A stretch of 64,000 nucleotides of DNA from Saussurea involucrata. Its lineage: Eukaryota; Streptophyta; Magnoliopsida; Asterales; Asteraceae. The first letter of the stretch is position 1. Each line of letters begins with the position of its first letter. The DNA lies in the NCBI GenBank assembly GCA_033807775.1, contig CM066317.1:14147370-14211369 (forward strand), read 5' to 3'. A model generated the notes under the pieces. It did not search any database and had not been told where the DNA came from. It was given only the letters and a program-made list of their open reading frames with translations. A program made the translations under genes and the position numbers. Positions 35,701 to 46,637 of this stretch are shown one piece after another.

Positions 35701-37296
35701 AAGGAACTAAATATGAGGCAAAGAAGATGGCTAGAATTGGTGAATGATTACGACTGTGAAATCCTGTATCACCCGGGAAAGGCGAATGTGGTAGCTGATG
35801 CACTAAGTCGTCAAGAAAGGAGTGGAACAATAAAAGTTATTTCACTAAGGGCCGAACTCTTGCCTAACATCTTTGACGAACTGCTGAAGTGTCAAATAGA
35901 AGCTTATCAAGAAGAACAATTGAAATCAGAACGGTTAGTGGGTGTATCAGCATTGCTTGTGAAAGATGATCGTGGGTTATTGTGTCTGGGGAACAGAATT
36001 TGGGTGCCTCGTTTGGGTGGGTTTCGTGATCGAGTACTACAAGAAGCTCATCAATCTCGATTCTCTATTCATCCAGGTACGAACAAGATGTACAAAGATC
36101 TGAAACAATTTTATTGGTGGTCGGGAATAAAAAGGAGTATTGCTCAGTATGTGGAAGGTTGTACTACTTGTAAGAAGGTAAAGATTGAACATCAGAAGCC
36201 GTTTGGGCAATTACAGCGTTTAGAAATACCGATGTGGAAATGGGATCAAATTACTACAGATTTCATCACGAAGTTACCAAGGACTCCGAAGGGATTTGAT
36301 GCCATTTGGGTAATCGTTGACAGATTGACGAAGTCTGCTCACTTCTTACCAATAAAAGAAATTGATTCGTTGGAACGATTAGCCAAGTTGTACATCAACG
36401 AAATAGTAACTCGACATGGGGTTCCAATCTCGATTATTTCTGATCGTGATAGTCGTTTTACTTCAAGATTTTGGAGGAGCTTTCAAAAAGAAATGGGTAC
36501 ACAGATAAAGTTAAGTACAGCGTATCATCCTCAAACTGACGGTCAGAGTGAACGGACGATTCAGACTTTAGAAGACATGCTCCGGGCTTGCATTATTGAC
36601 TTTGGGGGATCTTGGGATAAACACTTACCACTGATAGAATTTGCCTACAACAACAGTTACCATTCCAGCATACAAGCGGCACCGTTTGAAGTTTTGTATG
36701 GTAGAAAATGTCGAACGCCTCTGTTTTGGAACGAAGTGGGAGAGAAACAGTTAGCAGGGCCAGAGATAGTTCAGTTGACCGCGGATAAGATTTCTCAGAT
36801 TCGGGAACGTTTGAAAGTAGCTCAAGACAGACAGAAAAGTTACGCTGACCGACGCCGAAAACCGTTAGAATTCCAAGTTGGAGATTTCGTGATGTTAAAA
36901 GTCTCACCTTGGAAAGGAGTCATCCGATTTGGGAAACAAGGTAAACTAAGCCCGAGGTACATTGGACCATTTGCGATCACAGAAAGGATTGGTGAAGTAG
37001 CCTACAGGTTAGATCTTCCGCCAGAGTTAAACAGAATCCACAATGCATTCCACGTATCCAATTTCCGAAAGTGTTTGGTTACCCCAGATCAGGCAGTGTC
37101 TCTACCCGAAATACAGATTGATCAAAAGTTGAATTATGTAGAAGAACCAGAATCCATTGTGGACCACAAAGTTAAAGTGTTGCGGAACAAAGTAATCAGA
37201 CAAGTGAAAGTTCAGTGGAGACATCATAAGGGTCAGGATGCTACTTGGGAATCGGAGTCAGAGATGAGAACTAAATACCCGCACCTTTTTGCCTAA
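32749..37296 (+). pseudogene. Gag-pol polyprotein of the gypsy element, three in-frame stops
   Basis: The likely original start is the ATG at 32749, followed by a Gly/Arg-rich N-terminus. Stops interrupt an otherwise continuous 1515-residue frame: TGA 32878, TAA 35386 and TGA 35524. Domains (residues from 32749): gag ~80-300; zinc knuckles from 315 (CPKC), 333 (CYRCGKTGHVIKDY, last Cys replaced by Tyr) and a normal CFLCNSPDHLQSDC; aspartic protease DSGA ~429; reverse transcriptase with FIDD ~764; RNase H from ~910 (VVYSDAS); integrase zinc region ~1100 and catalytic D, D, E (TDF, SDRDSRF, SERT); GPF motif (SPRYIGPF); C-terminal chromodomain (KVQWRHHKGQDATWE). No frameshift is seen. It cannot make full polyprotein as it stands, but may be mobilised by relatives. 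Confidence 0.93.
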
Positions 37297-37335
37297 ATCG
37301 AATTCCGGGACGGAATTCTTTTAAGGGGGAGATTA

Positions 37336-39064
37336 TGTAATACCCCGGGTAAGTTCGTTAGTTAAAAGTTAGTTCCGTTAAAACTATTTAACTATATAAT
37401 TGATGTTTAGGGTGAGTTTGGGTTAAATATTAAGTTTAGTGGTGGTTTGGTCATTAATGAATAGCTTAAGGTCTAAATGGTAAATAGGAATAGATATTAT
37501 CCCTTTTGTAATTCAGATATTTCACTCAGCAGATAATATCCAGAAATTTAGTGTGTATATGTGTGTTTTGAGAGCAAGAAGGAGAAAAGAAGGGAAAGCT
37601 AGGTTGAAGCATCATTTGGGTACTTGGAAGTGAAATTAAGGTATGTGGCTTTATAATTTATGTTTGCAATTGATATTCAATGGTTCCTGTCGGAGTAGAA
37701 TGGTCAAAATCATATATGTTAATAATTTCTGGTGAATCTGGGTAAAAAGTAGTCAAAACCGACAGAGGTTTCCGGACACCATGAATGTGTCCGGATGGTT
37801 TTATTGGTAGTGTCCGGGTAGTTTGTGGGTGGTGTCCGGTTGATGTTCTAAAGGTGTCCGGACGAGTTCTTCATCCGGGTAAGTTCTAATTCCCTATGTT
37901 TTTAGGATAGAATTAGATACCGGATGGTATCCGGATTACTTTGGTGTCCGGATGATGTCCGGATTGTTTAGGTTGTCCGGAAAAGTCTTGTTGTCCGGAA
38001 AAGTTGTGTTGTCCGGATAACTTGTGGTATCCGGATACTTTGGCTGTTTGGTCAAATTGATGAGTTTAGAGGCTTTTAAGTGTCCAGTAGCCTGTATCTT
38101 GTTAATTCATGGATAGGGAATGATTAAGGACTGAAAGTACTGTGGACTTGACTTAAGTTCGGGTTTGGGGAAGACAATTGAGGATAAGAGTTAGATAGAA
38201 TATCTAAAGCTCTTAGTCCTAACAAGCTCTATGTGTTCAAAATGGTAAAGCAATATCTGTATATACTTGTTTCAGATACTGTGATTCGAAGGTTAAAGCA
38301 GAATTCTTTGTGAAGGACTGAAAAGAGTGTTGTTAAGCAAATAGGTGAGTTATACTTGAAAATGTTTTTAAACTGGAATACATATATGTGTGGAATGGAT
38401 ATATGATTAAGGTGTGAATATTATGTGTTTATAATATAGTAAGGTATTATATGCGTATGTGCATTACACTACGCAAGTGTACGTTAGTCGTGTTCCGGTG
38501 TGCGGACCGACGGGTAGCCGGGTTCCGGTGTGCGGACCGGTGAGTAGCCGGGATCCGGTGTGCGGATCGGTAACGTTGATAATTATTAGCTGGCTTGCTA
38601 CCAATTAGTATGGCCAATTGTGGGGGAATAAGGTGGGATGAGTTGTACGAGTCTTGAATGGTATTGATATATGTGTAATGTATGGATGTATATGAAAAGT
38701 TTATATAAATGGTTTTGATACAAAGGTTTACTAAACTGACAGGGATTTCCTCACTAGACCATTAGGTCTAACCCTCATTTCTGTTTTAAAAATATGTATT
38801 CCAGGTCGCTGATCGAGTAAGAGCAAGTAAGAAGGTTAATTGCCAATAGCTTTTGGAGGACTATGTAGTGGAAGACTATGATGTGTTTAGTAGATAGCCT
38901 GTTGTTAGTAATAATGTAATCTACTATGTAAACGTTTGTAATGATGTACTAAATGTTTGTAAAAGACTAGTGGACCGTGTTTGTTATCCAATGTAACATT
39001 TGTTTTAACGACGTTATGCTATGTATGCTATTTGAACTATGTATGGAAAAGTGGGGACGTTACA
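37336..39064 (+). repeat. 3' LTR of the gypsy element (1729 bp)
   Basis: 48 bp longer than the 5' LTR. The difference is explained by one extra 18-base unit in the tgtccgga array (near 37983) and one extra 30-base unit in the ccggtgtgcgga array (near 38540). The LTR length difference is therefore minisatellite copy number only. Confidence 0.95.
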
Positions 39065-39316
39065 ACTATGCTGAGCAGTACAAGAGTTTGAAGGACTACC
39101 TTCTTGAAGTTCAGAGAACAAATGTTGACACAACTGTGAAGTTAGAGGTTGAGGTGGACCCTAACCCATCAATTGAAACAAGAAGATTCAAGAGGGTGTA
39201 TGTGTGTCTTGGGGCTTTGAAGAGGGGTTTCAAGGCTGGCATGAGAGATTTTTTAGGGTTGGATGGAGCCTTCATGAAAGGTCCTTTTTCCTGGACAGAT
39301 TCTCACAGTTGTTGGA

Positions 39317-39557
39317 TTTTTTTTTTGAACGGCAGTTTAACACACACACGCTCCCTGGGTATCTGGGCTCCCACTTAAGGGTGCCACCCGACTAATCCCC
39401 GTCGACCCGGCCGACCCTATGGATCGAACCGACCGGCCAAGTATAAGGGCCCTATAGACCACCCAGCCGGCCCCGGACCCGGCCCCAAAGAACCCGGCCC
39501 AAAGTCTGGATATCGCCTCATGCTTACCGTGGGGTTCGAACCCAGGTAGTATCGCTT
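39317..39557 (-). mobile_element. SINE-like retroposon in the transposase, copy C
   Basis: Orthologue of the inserts at 5756 and 17402, same position, B-box palindrome and T-run. Confidence 0.75.
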
Positions 39558-40836
39558 TCACAGCTGTTGGAATTGATTCCAACAATGGCACATACCCCCT
39601 TGCATATGCCATTGTTGAGGCAGAAAACACAGCTTCATGGACCTGGTTTTTAAGTTGCTTAGGAGATGATCTAGATCTGACAAGAAATTCCAATTTCACA
39701 TTCATTACTGACAGACAAAATGTACTTTTCTATTCTATACATCTCTTAGTTATTATATTAGTATATTTGTTTTACTCTTAAATATATATGTTTGTGTGAC
39801 TTGTAGGGAATAGTACCTGCAATTGAACAGGTATTCCCTTGTGCAGAACACAGGTTTTGCCTAAGGTACATCCATGAAAATATGAAGAAGACTTGGATAG
39901 GTAAACTATACAAGGATTTGTTGTGGAAGTGTGCCTCAGCAACCACTGTCCAGGAGTTTGATTATGAGATGAAGCATCTGAAGATGGTGAATGAACAGAC
40001 ATTTAATTGGTTGAAGTTGATACCCCCTCATCATTGGGCCAAGTCTCATTTTACAGGTACTTAGGCTTATTTAAGTTGGTTTTTAAGATATGTTGCTTAA
40101 TTAACACATGTTACTTACAATTGGATTATAAATTACAGGAAGAAGTCATACAGATGTGTTGTTGAACAACATATGTGAGATATTCAACAAACAATTAGTG
40201 GAAGGAAGGGACAAACCCATTATCACCTGTTTGGAGTATATAAGGCAATACTTCATGAAGAGAATAGCAAATGTGCAGACCCTAATTGACAAAGCACAAG
40301 GTCCCCTCACTCCAAATGTGACAAAAGTATTTGATCAGATCAAGAAGGATACTGTGGATTACCATGTCACATGGAATGGTGAATGCAGGTACCAAGTTAG
40401 TGGTCCATGGATGGACCAATGCATTGTAGATGTAAGGGGAAAATGGTGTTCTTGCAGGAAATGGGAGATCACTGGAATTCCATGCAAACATGTTGTTGCA
40501 TGTATATGGAATATGCATAGAAATGGAGAACATGCTTAAATTCTTGAGAACTGGGTGCATCAAACTTATTGGTTGGATACATGGAAACATATGTATAGTT
40601 ACAAGTTGGAACCAATTAATGGAAGGAAGTTGTGGGTGAAGTCTACTTGCTCAACCAGTTTGATTCCACCCACCCATCACACTCAAGTTGGTAGGCCAAA
40701 GAAGAAGAGGAAGAAGGTTGTTGGAGAGGTGATTGACTCAGGAAGGAAGCTGAAAAGAGTTGGAAAGACAGTAACATGTCTGAAATGCAGGAAAGAAGGT
40801 CATAACTCTAGGACATGCAAGGGACAAGCTCCATGA

Positions 40837-41434
40837 TGTGGTTCTTATGTAATTTAATGATTAGCAGTAGCTTTTGGATATTAGTGATGCAAACAATAGA
40901 TCTTGTTTAATGATGGTTGATTTTGGATGTTAATGTTAGTTTAATCAAACAATAGTTTATGGGATCACCTGTTTGGGTGTTATTTTTTGTATGCAAAATA
41001 TTGGTTTATGCAAATTATGCAAATTATGCAAATTATGCAAATTGTTGGTTATGCAAATTGTTGCTTATGGAAACTTTTGGTTATGCAAATTGTTGCTTAT
41101 GCAAATTGTTGGTAATGCAAAGTGTTGGTTTATGCAAATTGTTGGTTATGCAAACTGTTGGGTTATGCAAATTGTTGGTTTATACATTCAACAATCTATG
41201 TTTACACAAAACAAACTTATTACATTAAGCAAACGGAAATAGTACATTAAACCACTTGATCTTACAATAACCAATCTGAGATTAAACAAATCAAAAATAT
41301 TACATTAAACCACTTTGAGATTACAATAACCAATCTGAGATTACATTAAACAACAAAAACACTCATTAAGTAATAGTTAGCCTAACCAAAACAACAAAAA
41401 ATAACCAATAGTTGGCCTATTACTACAAATTAAG
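40837..41434. repeat. MULE 3' region with long atgcaaattgttgg array, copy C
   Basis: The array at 41000-41185 shares with copy A the gtaatgcaaagtgttgg block missing in B, and has extra aattatgc units of its own. Downstream of the array this copy switches to matching copy B rather than A. Confidence 0.75.
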
Positions 41435-41781
41435 TCAACCAAAATACAAAAACACTCCAATTGCAAACCATGTTAAACACAACAGCAACTTCAGCCTGCA
41501 ATTTTCTTGTTCCACCTTGTTCTTCGACTTTAACAACCCTGGAATAATCATCTTTGATCGATCACACAAAACTGGGTCATACCAATCAATGAAACCACAG
41601 CTTCTTGCCTATTTATCATGGAAGTTGAAGATGGAGAAATTAGGGCAAATCCAATCCCTGTTTGACAAAGATGAAGAAAATGAAATACCTTTCTTGAACA
41701 ACGATAAAAACGTCTTCCGGGGTTTGATGAGGTCCACGAAGTTCTCACTATTGCATCTGATCCACAACTGCATCTCTTCAT
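41435..41781 (-). CDS. GRF-type zinc-finger small protein, MULE copy C
   Basis: Two exons (41689-41781, 41435-41608) around an 80 bp GT-AG intron, 88 residues, intact. It has Trp in GFIDW like copy B. One substitution relative to B falls in the helix before the hydrophobic C-terminus. All three copies keep this frame open although the neighbouring transposase has collected many stops. Confidence 0.75.
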
Positions 41782-42693
41782 AAGTGGAGTGAAAGATAAG
41801 TGAAATAGGACCGTTGAGAAGAATTAGCAGAGAGAGAAGTGAAATATGAAGAATGGAGTGCTTAAGTGATTTAAATGAGAGAAAAGGTGGAATGACGATT
41901 TTATCCCTCTGATTTTAGGCGAGTGGGGACATTAACGGTGCCAGGTTAGACGGCGTTAGAGGTAGGGACCCTCTGTGTGCGGTTAGTCGAACCACAGGGA
42001 CGTCCAGTGTAATTAATGCGAATTATGGACCATATCCAAAATATGACCATACCACAGGGACCATTTATGTAATTTACTCTAATAAATAAGTATTGTAAAG
42101 GATGTGTAACTTATTAAAACATCAAATTCAGATGATTAATAAGCTATGACAATTCGCTAATACTTAACCATACATATTGTGCATATTAATTAGTCCCGTT
42201 TGATGGTCTGAATGATGATCAATCTTTATGAAGTATTGAACCCGACCAATTAAATAAATAATTCCAACTCAACCAGTGCAACACTAAAATATAGAATAAA
42301 TGTCATATATATATATACACATATATATATATATATAGAGGGCCCTTCTTTTGTTAACCACTCAATTAGTGTTAACCTTGTTAACTAATCTGGGCCATTA
42401 ATCATCAAAATCAATGGCTAAGATTAAAAGCATTTTAAATTCATAATTAAATAAAAAAACGGTTGAGTTCATATGAAGCATATATGCACAGGGGTATTAT
42501 TGTCAATTAACAAACCTGTGTAAATATCAGATAAGGAAACTATTAACAAATATGGGCTACATTTAAGGACCTGATATTCTCTCTCCAATCTCTATTCAAA
42601 ATACCAAACACAATCCCTTTAATCGATCTCAATTTCAATCTGAATCAGAATCTCACGTTCCTTCATCTTCTTCAACAAATCAATTAATCGATC

Positions 42694-43288
42694 ATGAAGA
42701 AATTTGGTTTCTCTCCCAAACGATCTTCATCTTCTTTCATCGCTCATTATCCTTCCCCTTCACGTTTCATCTTACCAGCACCGTCCCGGAGTTTGTCCGA
42801 TTCCGTCATGGTTTAGACGCTCGAGGTTGTGGAGCCACTCATCGTCAAATGGGATCCAGAGACCTCCACTTATGCCAAAGAAGCGGTTGGAGAAAGAGTT
42901 TTACCAGATTCTGTCCTTGAATCGAGCGCACTTGGATCCTGAATCTGTTTCCACTCGATCGTCCAGGACTTCCACGCGATCCAGTTTATCTGATTTTGCG
43001 GATGAATCTGATGACGAGATACGAGCTACAGGGGAATTGATCGGTGAGGTTGAAGATGTTGCAGAAGGAGTTATGAAGGATCTGAAAGCGATAGCAGAGT
43101 GCATGATTTCATCTGGTTATGGTAAAGAGTGCGTCAAAATTTACAAAGTAATACGAAAATCCATAGTTGATGAAGGTATATACAAGCTTGGTGTCGAGAA
43201 GCAGAAATCTGCTCATGTTCATAAAATAGATTCGGAGGTTTTGGATAATAATCGAGAGTGCGGTTGGAGGAGGAGGAAGAAGGGATGA
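42694..43288 (+). pseudogene. Captured EXO70 (exocyst subunit) N-terminal fragment
   Basis: EXO70 proteins are exocyst subunits that tether secretory vesicles at the plasma membrane. Frame 1 from ATG 42694 gives a Ser-rich start, a stop TAG at 42814, then VVEPLIVKWDPETSTYAK, like the EXO70 N-terminus. After an apparent internal deletion the match continues in another frame (EFYQILSLNRAHLDPESVS, DLKAIAECMISSGYGKECV, KIYKVIRKSIVDEGIYKLG), about 120 residues of the N-terminal EXO70 region, and diverges at about 43240. The C-terminal helical bundles are absent. It therefore cannot encode a functional exocyst subunit. Identification rests on remembered family sequence. Confidence 0.75.
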
Positions 43289-43325
43289 AGGATGAGAGTA
43301 ATTAGGTTGAGCCGTTAGATGGTTC

Positions 43326-43790
43326 TTGAAGTGCATATATGCAATTCTAAGAAGTGGATATATGCAATTCTATGATGTGCATATATGCACTTTTTTGATC
43401 TTCATATATGCAACTGATGTGCATATATGCACATACACTGTGCATATGATTATTTGTCATGTTAGTTTGATTATTCTTATGGATACACGCTATTTTGTTT
43501 ACACATATTTATGGTTGTGCATGTATGCAATTTTACATATATTTATGGTTTACACATATTTTATGGTTGTGCATGTATGCAATTTTACACATATTATGGT
43601 TTACACATAGTTATGGTTGTGTATATATGCAATTTTACATAGAATTATGTTTGTGCATATATGCAGCTTTACACAGATTTATAGTTGTGCATATGTGCAC
43701 TTTTTATCTTCATATATTCAACTGATGTGCATATATGCAATTATATGATGTGCATATATGTAGTTTGAAATCGTGCATCTATGCAAAAAA
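43326..43790. repeat. TGCATATATGCA-type interspersed palindrome array
   Basis: About 15 variants of the 12-base palindrome tgcatatatgca spaced 20-50 bases apart (for example 43333, 43377, 43419, 43653, 43727), several followed by attttacacatatttatggt. It lies inside the EXO70-carrying element, and one more copy occurs near its left end (42478). Confidence 0.8.
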
Positions 43791-44084
43791 AACGTGAATC
43801 TCTGGAACGTGAAGATAAAGATTATGTTTGAAAATGGGTTTTAGATGATTAAGATTATCATTAATAATTACCAAAAAATGAAAATGGTTTTAGAAGATTA
43901 AGATTATCATTAATAACTACCAAAAATATCTTGTGCATGAAATTAGGAAAGTAAATAACCCATAAATAATTAAATTCTGAAATTCCTAAACTACCCCTAC
44001 CAAACCAGTAACCTATCTTGATTCCTATTGGTCCAAAAAAGTTAACAAGGTTAACACTAATTAGAAGGTTAACAAAAGAAGGGG

Positions 44085-44139
<55 letters not shown>

Positions 44140-44218
44140 CCAAACAAAAATTTTAAAAATTGATCAATTGGCATGTGAAGTTTACAAACCGTTTCAAGTA
44201 ATAAGAACATATTGTCTT

Positions 44219-44404
44219 TTTTTTTTAAATGTGTTCTAGGCTATGCCTAGACTAATCCCTTGACAAATTATGACTGTAAGACATCAACCCTAAGATTAAA
44301 CCTCAGTGGCCACAAGTTGTGTACGCCTGGATTCGAACTCTGGACAGATGGGTTATTCCGTCATATCCCCCAATACCTTAACCAATACGACACAACTCTT
44401 GTGG
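44219..44404 (-). mobile_element. tRNA-derived SINE, unit C
   Basis: Orthologue of the SINEs at 8832 and 20446, with the 18-base flank duplicates at 44201-44218 and 44405-44422. Confidence 0.85.
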
Positions 44405-44445
44405 ATAAGAACATATTGTCTTGTTGAATAAAGAAGAAATACGTG

Positions 44446-44487
44446 ACTCTGGACAGATGGGTTATTCCGTCATATCCCCCAATACCG
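44446..44487. other. Templated filler DNA at a deletion junction
   Basis: About 41 bases (ctctggacagatgggttatt ... cccccaatacc) duplicate part of the SINE 110 bases upstream (44338-44378). They replace about 430 bp present in unit B (20676 to ~21103). The filler carries the unit-C-specific aatacc variant, so it was copied locally. Confidence 0.85.
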
Positions 44488-45677
44488 CTCCTCGTTTGAA
44501 CCTTTCTCTAATCTATTTTATATACATCTCTTATAAGGTAATGAATGATATAATCATATCAGCCTTCTTTTCATTTATTTCAACTTGAAAACATATTAAA
44601 ACGACTTTCTAGTTCTTTTCTTTCCAACTTAAAAATAAGCTAGAAAAAGAATTTTATACTTGGTTTTTCTGCGTCCTCTTCTCTTTTTCTCGTTTTCTTC
44701 TCTCCAAACTCAATAATGAAATGTTAAAGTTGTGCTATCAAAATTTGGTATAACATGTGTGTTTAAAAGGAGGGAGAAAATGGAATCATGTAATGGAGGA
44801 TGAACATAAAAAGTGTAGGTTGATTCTTTACTATATCAAAATGTCATTTGATAATTTAAAAAAAAAAGATAGTTTTCTATACTTCAACTAGGACGTATTG
44901 TGATGTAAGGTTGAGTTCCGGTAAGAATGGAAATTAGATGAGAATAGTAAGAAAAGATTAAAAGTTTAAAGTGATCAATGGTTTAGATCCGTTTTTATCT
45001 TTTTGTTTTTTCACCTTAACTTTTCTTCTCATGCAATTCTTCGTGTTTAGCCCCAATAGCAGAGAATCTCCTAATTGTTTCAGAACAACTAGAAAGATAT
45101 TCTTTAACCAGAAAGAATTCGATTCAGATGTAGGATACCTATCCAGAAGTTTTCGCAACTCAATCATAGATGATGGAATGATCAAAGATTTGACCTTTTC
45201 GAACTATGTCTGTAACTCACTAGAGGCCCCGAAAACAAAGAGAAGATGTGTACAAACGAGATATGCAGTGATGTATCCACCCTCACTAATTTACCAATTT
45301 AAGTTCATTTACTAGTTTTTTTCCCGTTATAACTATTTTTAAGTATTAGAAAAGGTCACCAAAACATTCAGAATTTCTTTTGAGAAAAAGAGTTTAACCG
45401 GCTAATCATAGATAACGAGTAGGATGGGACGGATTCGTCATTGGTGGTGATAAGTTTGGAGCCGGTGGAGAAGTCGAAGAGGGGGGCCATTTTCAAGAAT
45501 TCACAATGTGGGGATGGGGTTCTAAGAACAAGCTAGTTCTAAAATAGTATTTCATTATTGAAACGTTGAAAGGGTATTTCAAGACAAACACAACTAAGAA
45601 GCATATTTCTTAAATGATGACAACGTTAAGCATAGTTCTTTCATATAGGCAACAATAAGCATAAAAACTCAACCTAT
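44488..45677. other. Unit spacer without recognisable gene
   Basis: Equivalent to unit B 21104-22347. A 34 bp stretch near 44890 (cattcatcccgttttctc region of the other units) is missing. Contains the 114-codon ORF (44971-45315). No gene supported. Confidence 0.6.
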
Positions 45678-45686
45678 TAAAAATAA

Positions 45687-45841
45687 GAGTAAACTACTGT
45701 TTGCAAATTGCAACCATGTGGTTTAATGTTTATAATGATTTTCGGCCCTAATCACTAGGTGAAATGGTCTTTTTGCTATTTCATTTGATTTCCATCAAGA
45801 AATTAATAGCAATATATTATGTATATTTTACATTATTTCAC

Positions 45842-45881
<40 letters not shown>

Positions 45882-46628
45882 AACGTGTATATATACACTC
45901 CATACCGACTTTATTACCATCTCCGGTGAGTTCCCCTTCTGGTGATCACCATCTACCAGACAAAGCCTCGCTCCTCCCCACCATCCACGTCGCTACTTTT
46001 CCTTCCACTCTACACCACAGATCGCAATACCTTCTACACGCCTCTGATTCCCAAACCTGCAACGCCTCAATGAGATGATGGCACAAGGGATGATGACGCA
46101 ACGAGATGAGGCTCATAGTATAGTTCTCGACGGTGGTGAACACATGGGTGAGGGGGAGTGATAGGGGTAGGTTAGGTTAGCCTTAGTTCTTTTTTTCATT
46201 TTAATAAATGATTTAGGAGCGGTTTACCTACCTCTTATTAACACTTATTAAAAAATAGCCTCTTACCCTAAAATCTTTACTAACCACTTATTATAAAAAG
46301 AGAATATAGCCTCTTAACCAGATATTTTTCTCATTTTATCCTCTCCTTCCTCCTATTTCAATCGCCTGCTTCACAACGATTCCTTCAATTTCAGATACAA
46401 CCTATTCGGCTATTCCTGCTTATCCCTAGTGGGTTTACATAATAAATGTTTTTCAATTAAAAATAATAAAAAAATGAATAAAGGATGAAATGACCAGAAA
46501 GTCCCTGAGTTAATGTACCTTTTTTAACAGAGTTGGTCTTAGGGATGAAAAAAAAAACAATTTCTTAAGAACATGGACGAAAATCATTATAAACATCAAA
46601 CCATAGGGACAAAAATCGTAGTTTACTC
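45687..46628. mobile_element. Second MULE-type element, intact (942 bp), unit C
   Basis: Begins GAGTAAACTACTG and ends CGTAGTTTACTC, with terminal inverted repeats of ~55 bp, flanked by the perfect 9-base duplication taaaaataa (45678-45686, 46629-46637). It contains no transposase, only a (TA)n(TG)n microsatellite and a small open frame (45860-46078). Units A and B have only its first ~570 bp, so this copy shows the pre-duplication arrangement. Confidence 0.9.
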
Positions 46629-46637
46629 TAAAAATAA

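Larger units (their letters stand above)
30805..39064 (+). mobile_element. Full-length Ty3/gypsy (Tekay-like chromovirus) retrotransposon, 8260 bp
   Basis: Two LTRs (30805-32485, 37336-39064), primer site TGGTATCAGAGCC at 32488-32500, polypurine tract aagggggaga at 37323-37332, and a single gag-pol frame between them. Flanked by a perfect 5-base target duplication actat (30800-30804, 39065-39069). The LTRs differ by roughly 25-30 substitutions by eye over ~1680 aligned bases, so insertion is fairly recent. The order protease, RT, RNase H, integrase, chromodomain, and the PHLF-type ending, place it with Tekay/Del. Confidence 0.97.
29047..40836 (+). pseudogene. MuDR-type transposase pseudogene, copy C
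   Basis: Exon 1 29047-29110 starts MGGTLWQVRS and splices (GT-AG) to 29209. The second exon is then open for about 398 codons to TAG at 30402. It includes the N-terminal MuDR-like part, repeats of GDQVQ..ATEL and a long acidic linker, without the three private stops of copy B. After that: a two-base loss near 30638, the gypsy insertion at 30804, a SINE (39317-39557), the second Asp region, SWIM finger (40462-40500), a shared TAA at 40537-40539, basic patch and zinc knuckle to 40836. Inactive in the present form. Confidence 0.9.
28760..42079 (+). mobile_element. MULE copy C, left terminus deleted, split by gypsy element
   Basis: The right end is intact (TTTACTC at 42079, target duplicate taataaata at 42080-42088). 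The left end lacks the outermost ~70 bp. Without the gypsy element (30805-39064 plus the duplicated actat) it would be about 5.06 kb. It holds the best-preserved N-terminal transposase region of the three copies. Confidence 0.9.
42337..44089. mobile_element. Pack-type DNA element carrying an EXO70 gene fragment
   Basis: About 1.75 kb with ~48 bp terminal inverted repeats: left agagggcccttcttttgtta, right inverted tagggtccccttcttttgtt, both continuing aattagtgttaaccttgtta inward. It sits in a (TA)n microsatellite that is uninterrupted in units A (8725-8751) and B (20335-20364), so a target duplication cannot be read. It contains a host-gene fragment and a TGCATATATGCA array, and no transposase. 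Superfamily is uncertain; a Mutator-like Pack element is a reasonable guess. Confidence 0.8.
22923..46234. repeat. Tandem segmental duplication, unit C
   Basis: Starts at the same junction as unit B. Its right end, 46234, passes into DNA not found in units A or B: the right part of the second MULE and its flank. It is about 23.3 kb because of three private insertions (25170-28330, 30805-39064, 42337-44089), partly offset by three deletions. Confidence 0.9.

Noticed and set aside
1..46234. The triplication as a pure assembly artefact
   Set aside because: Each unit has private insertions, deletions and point variants, which an artefactual repeat of one sequence would not show; long reads would still be the decisive test.
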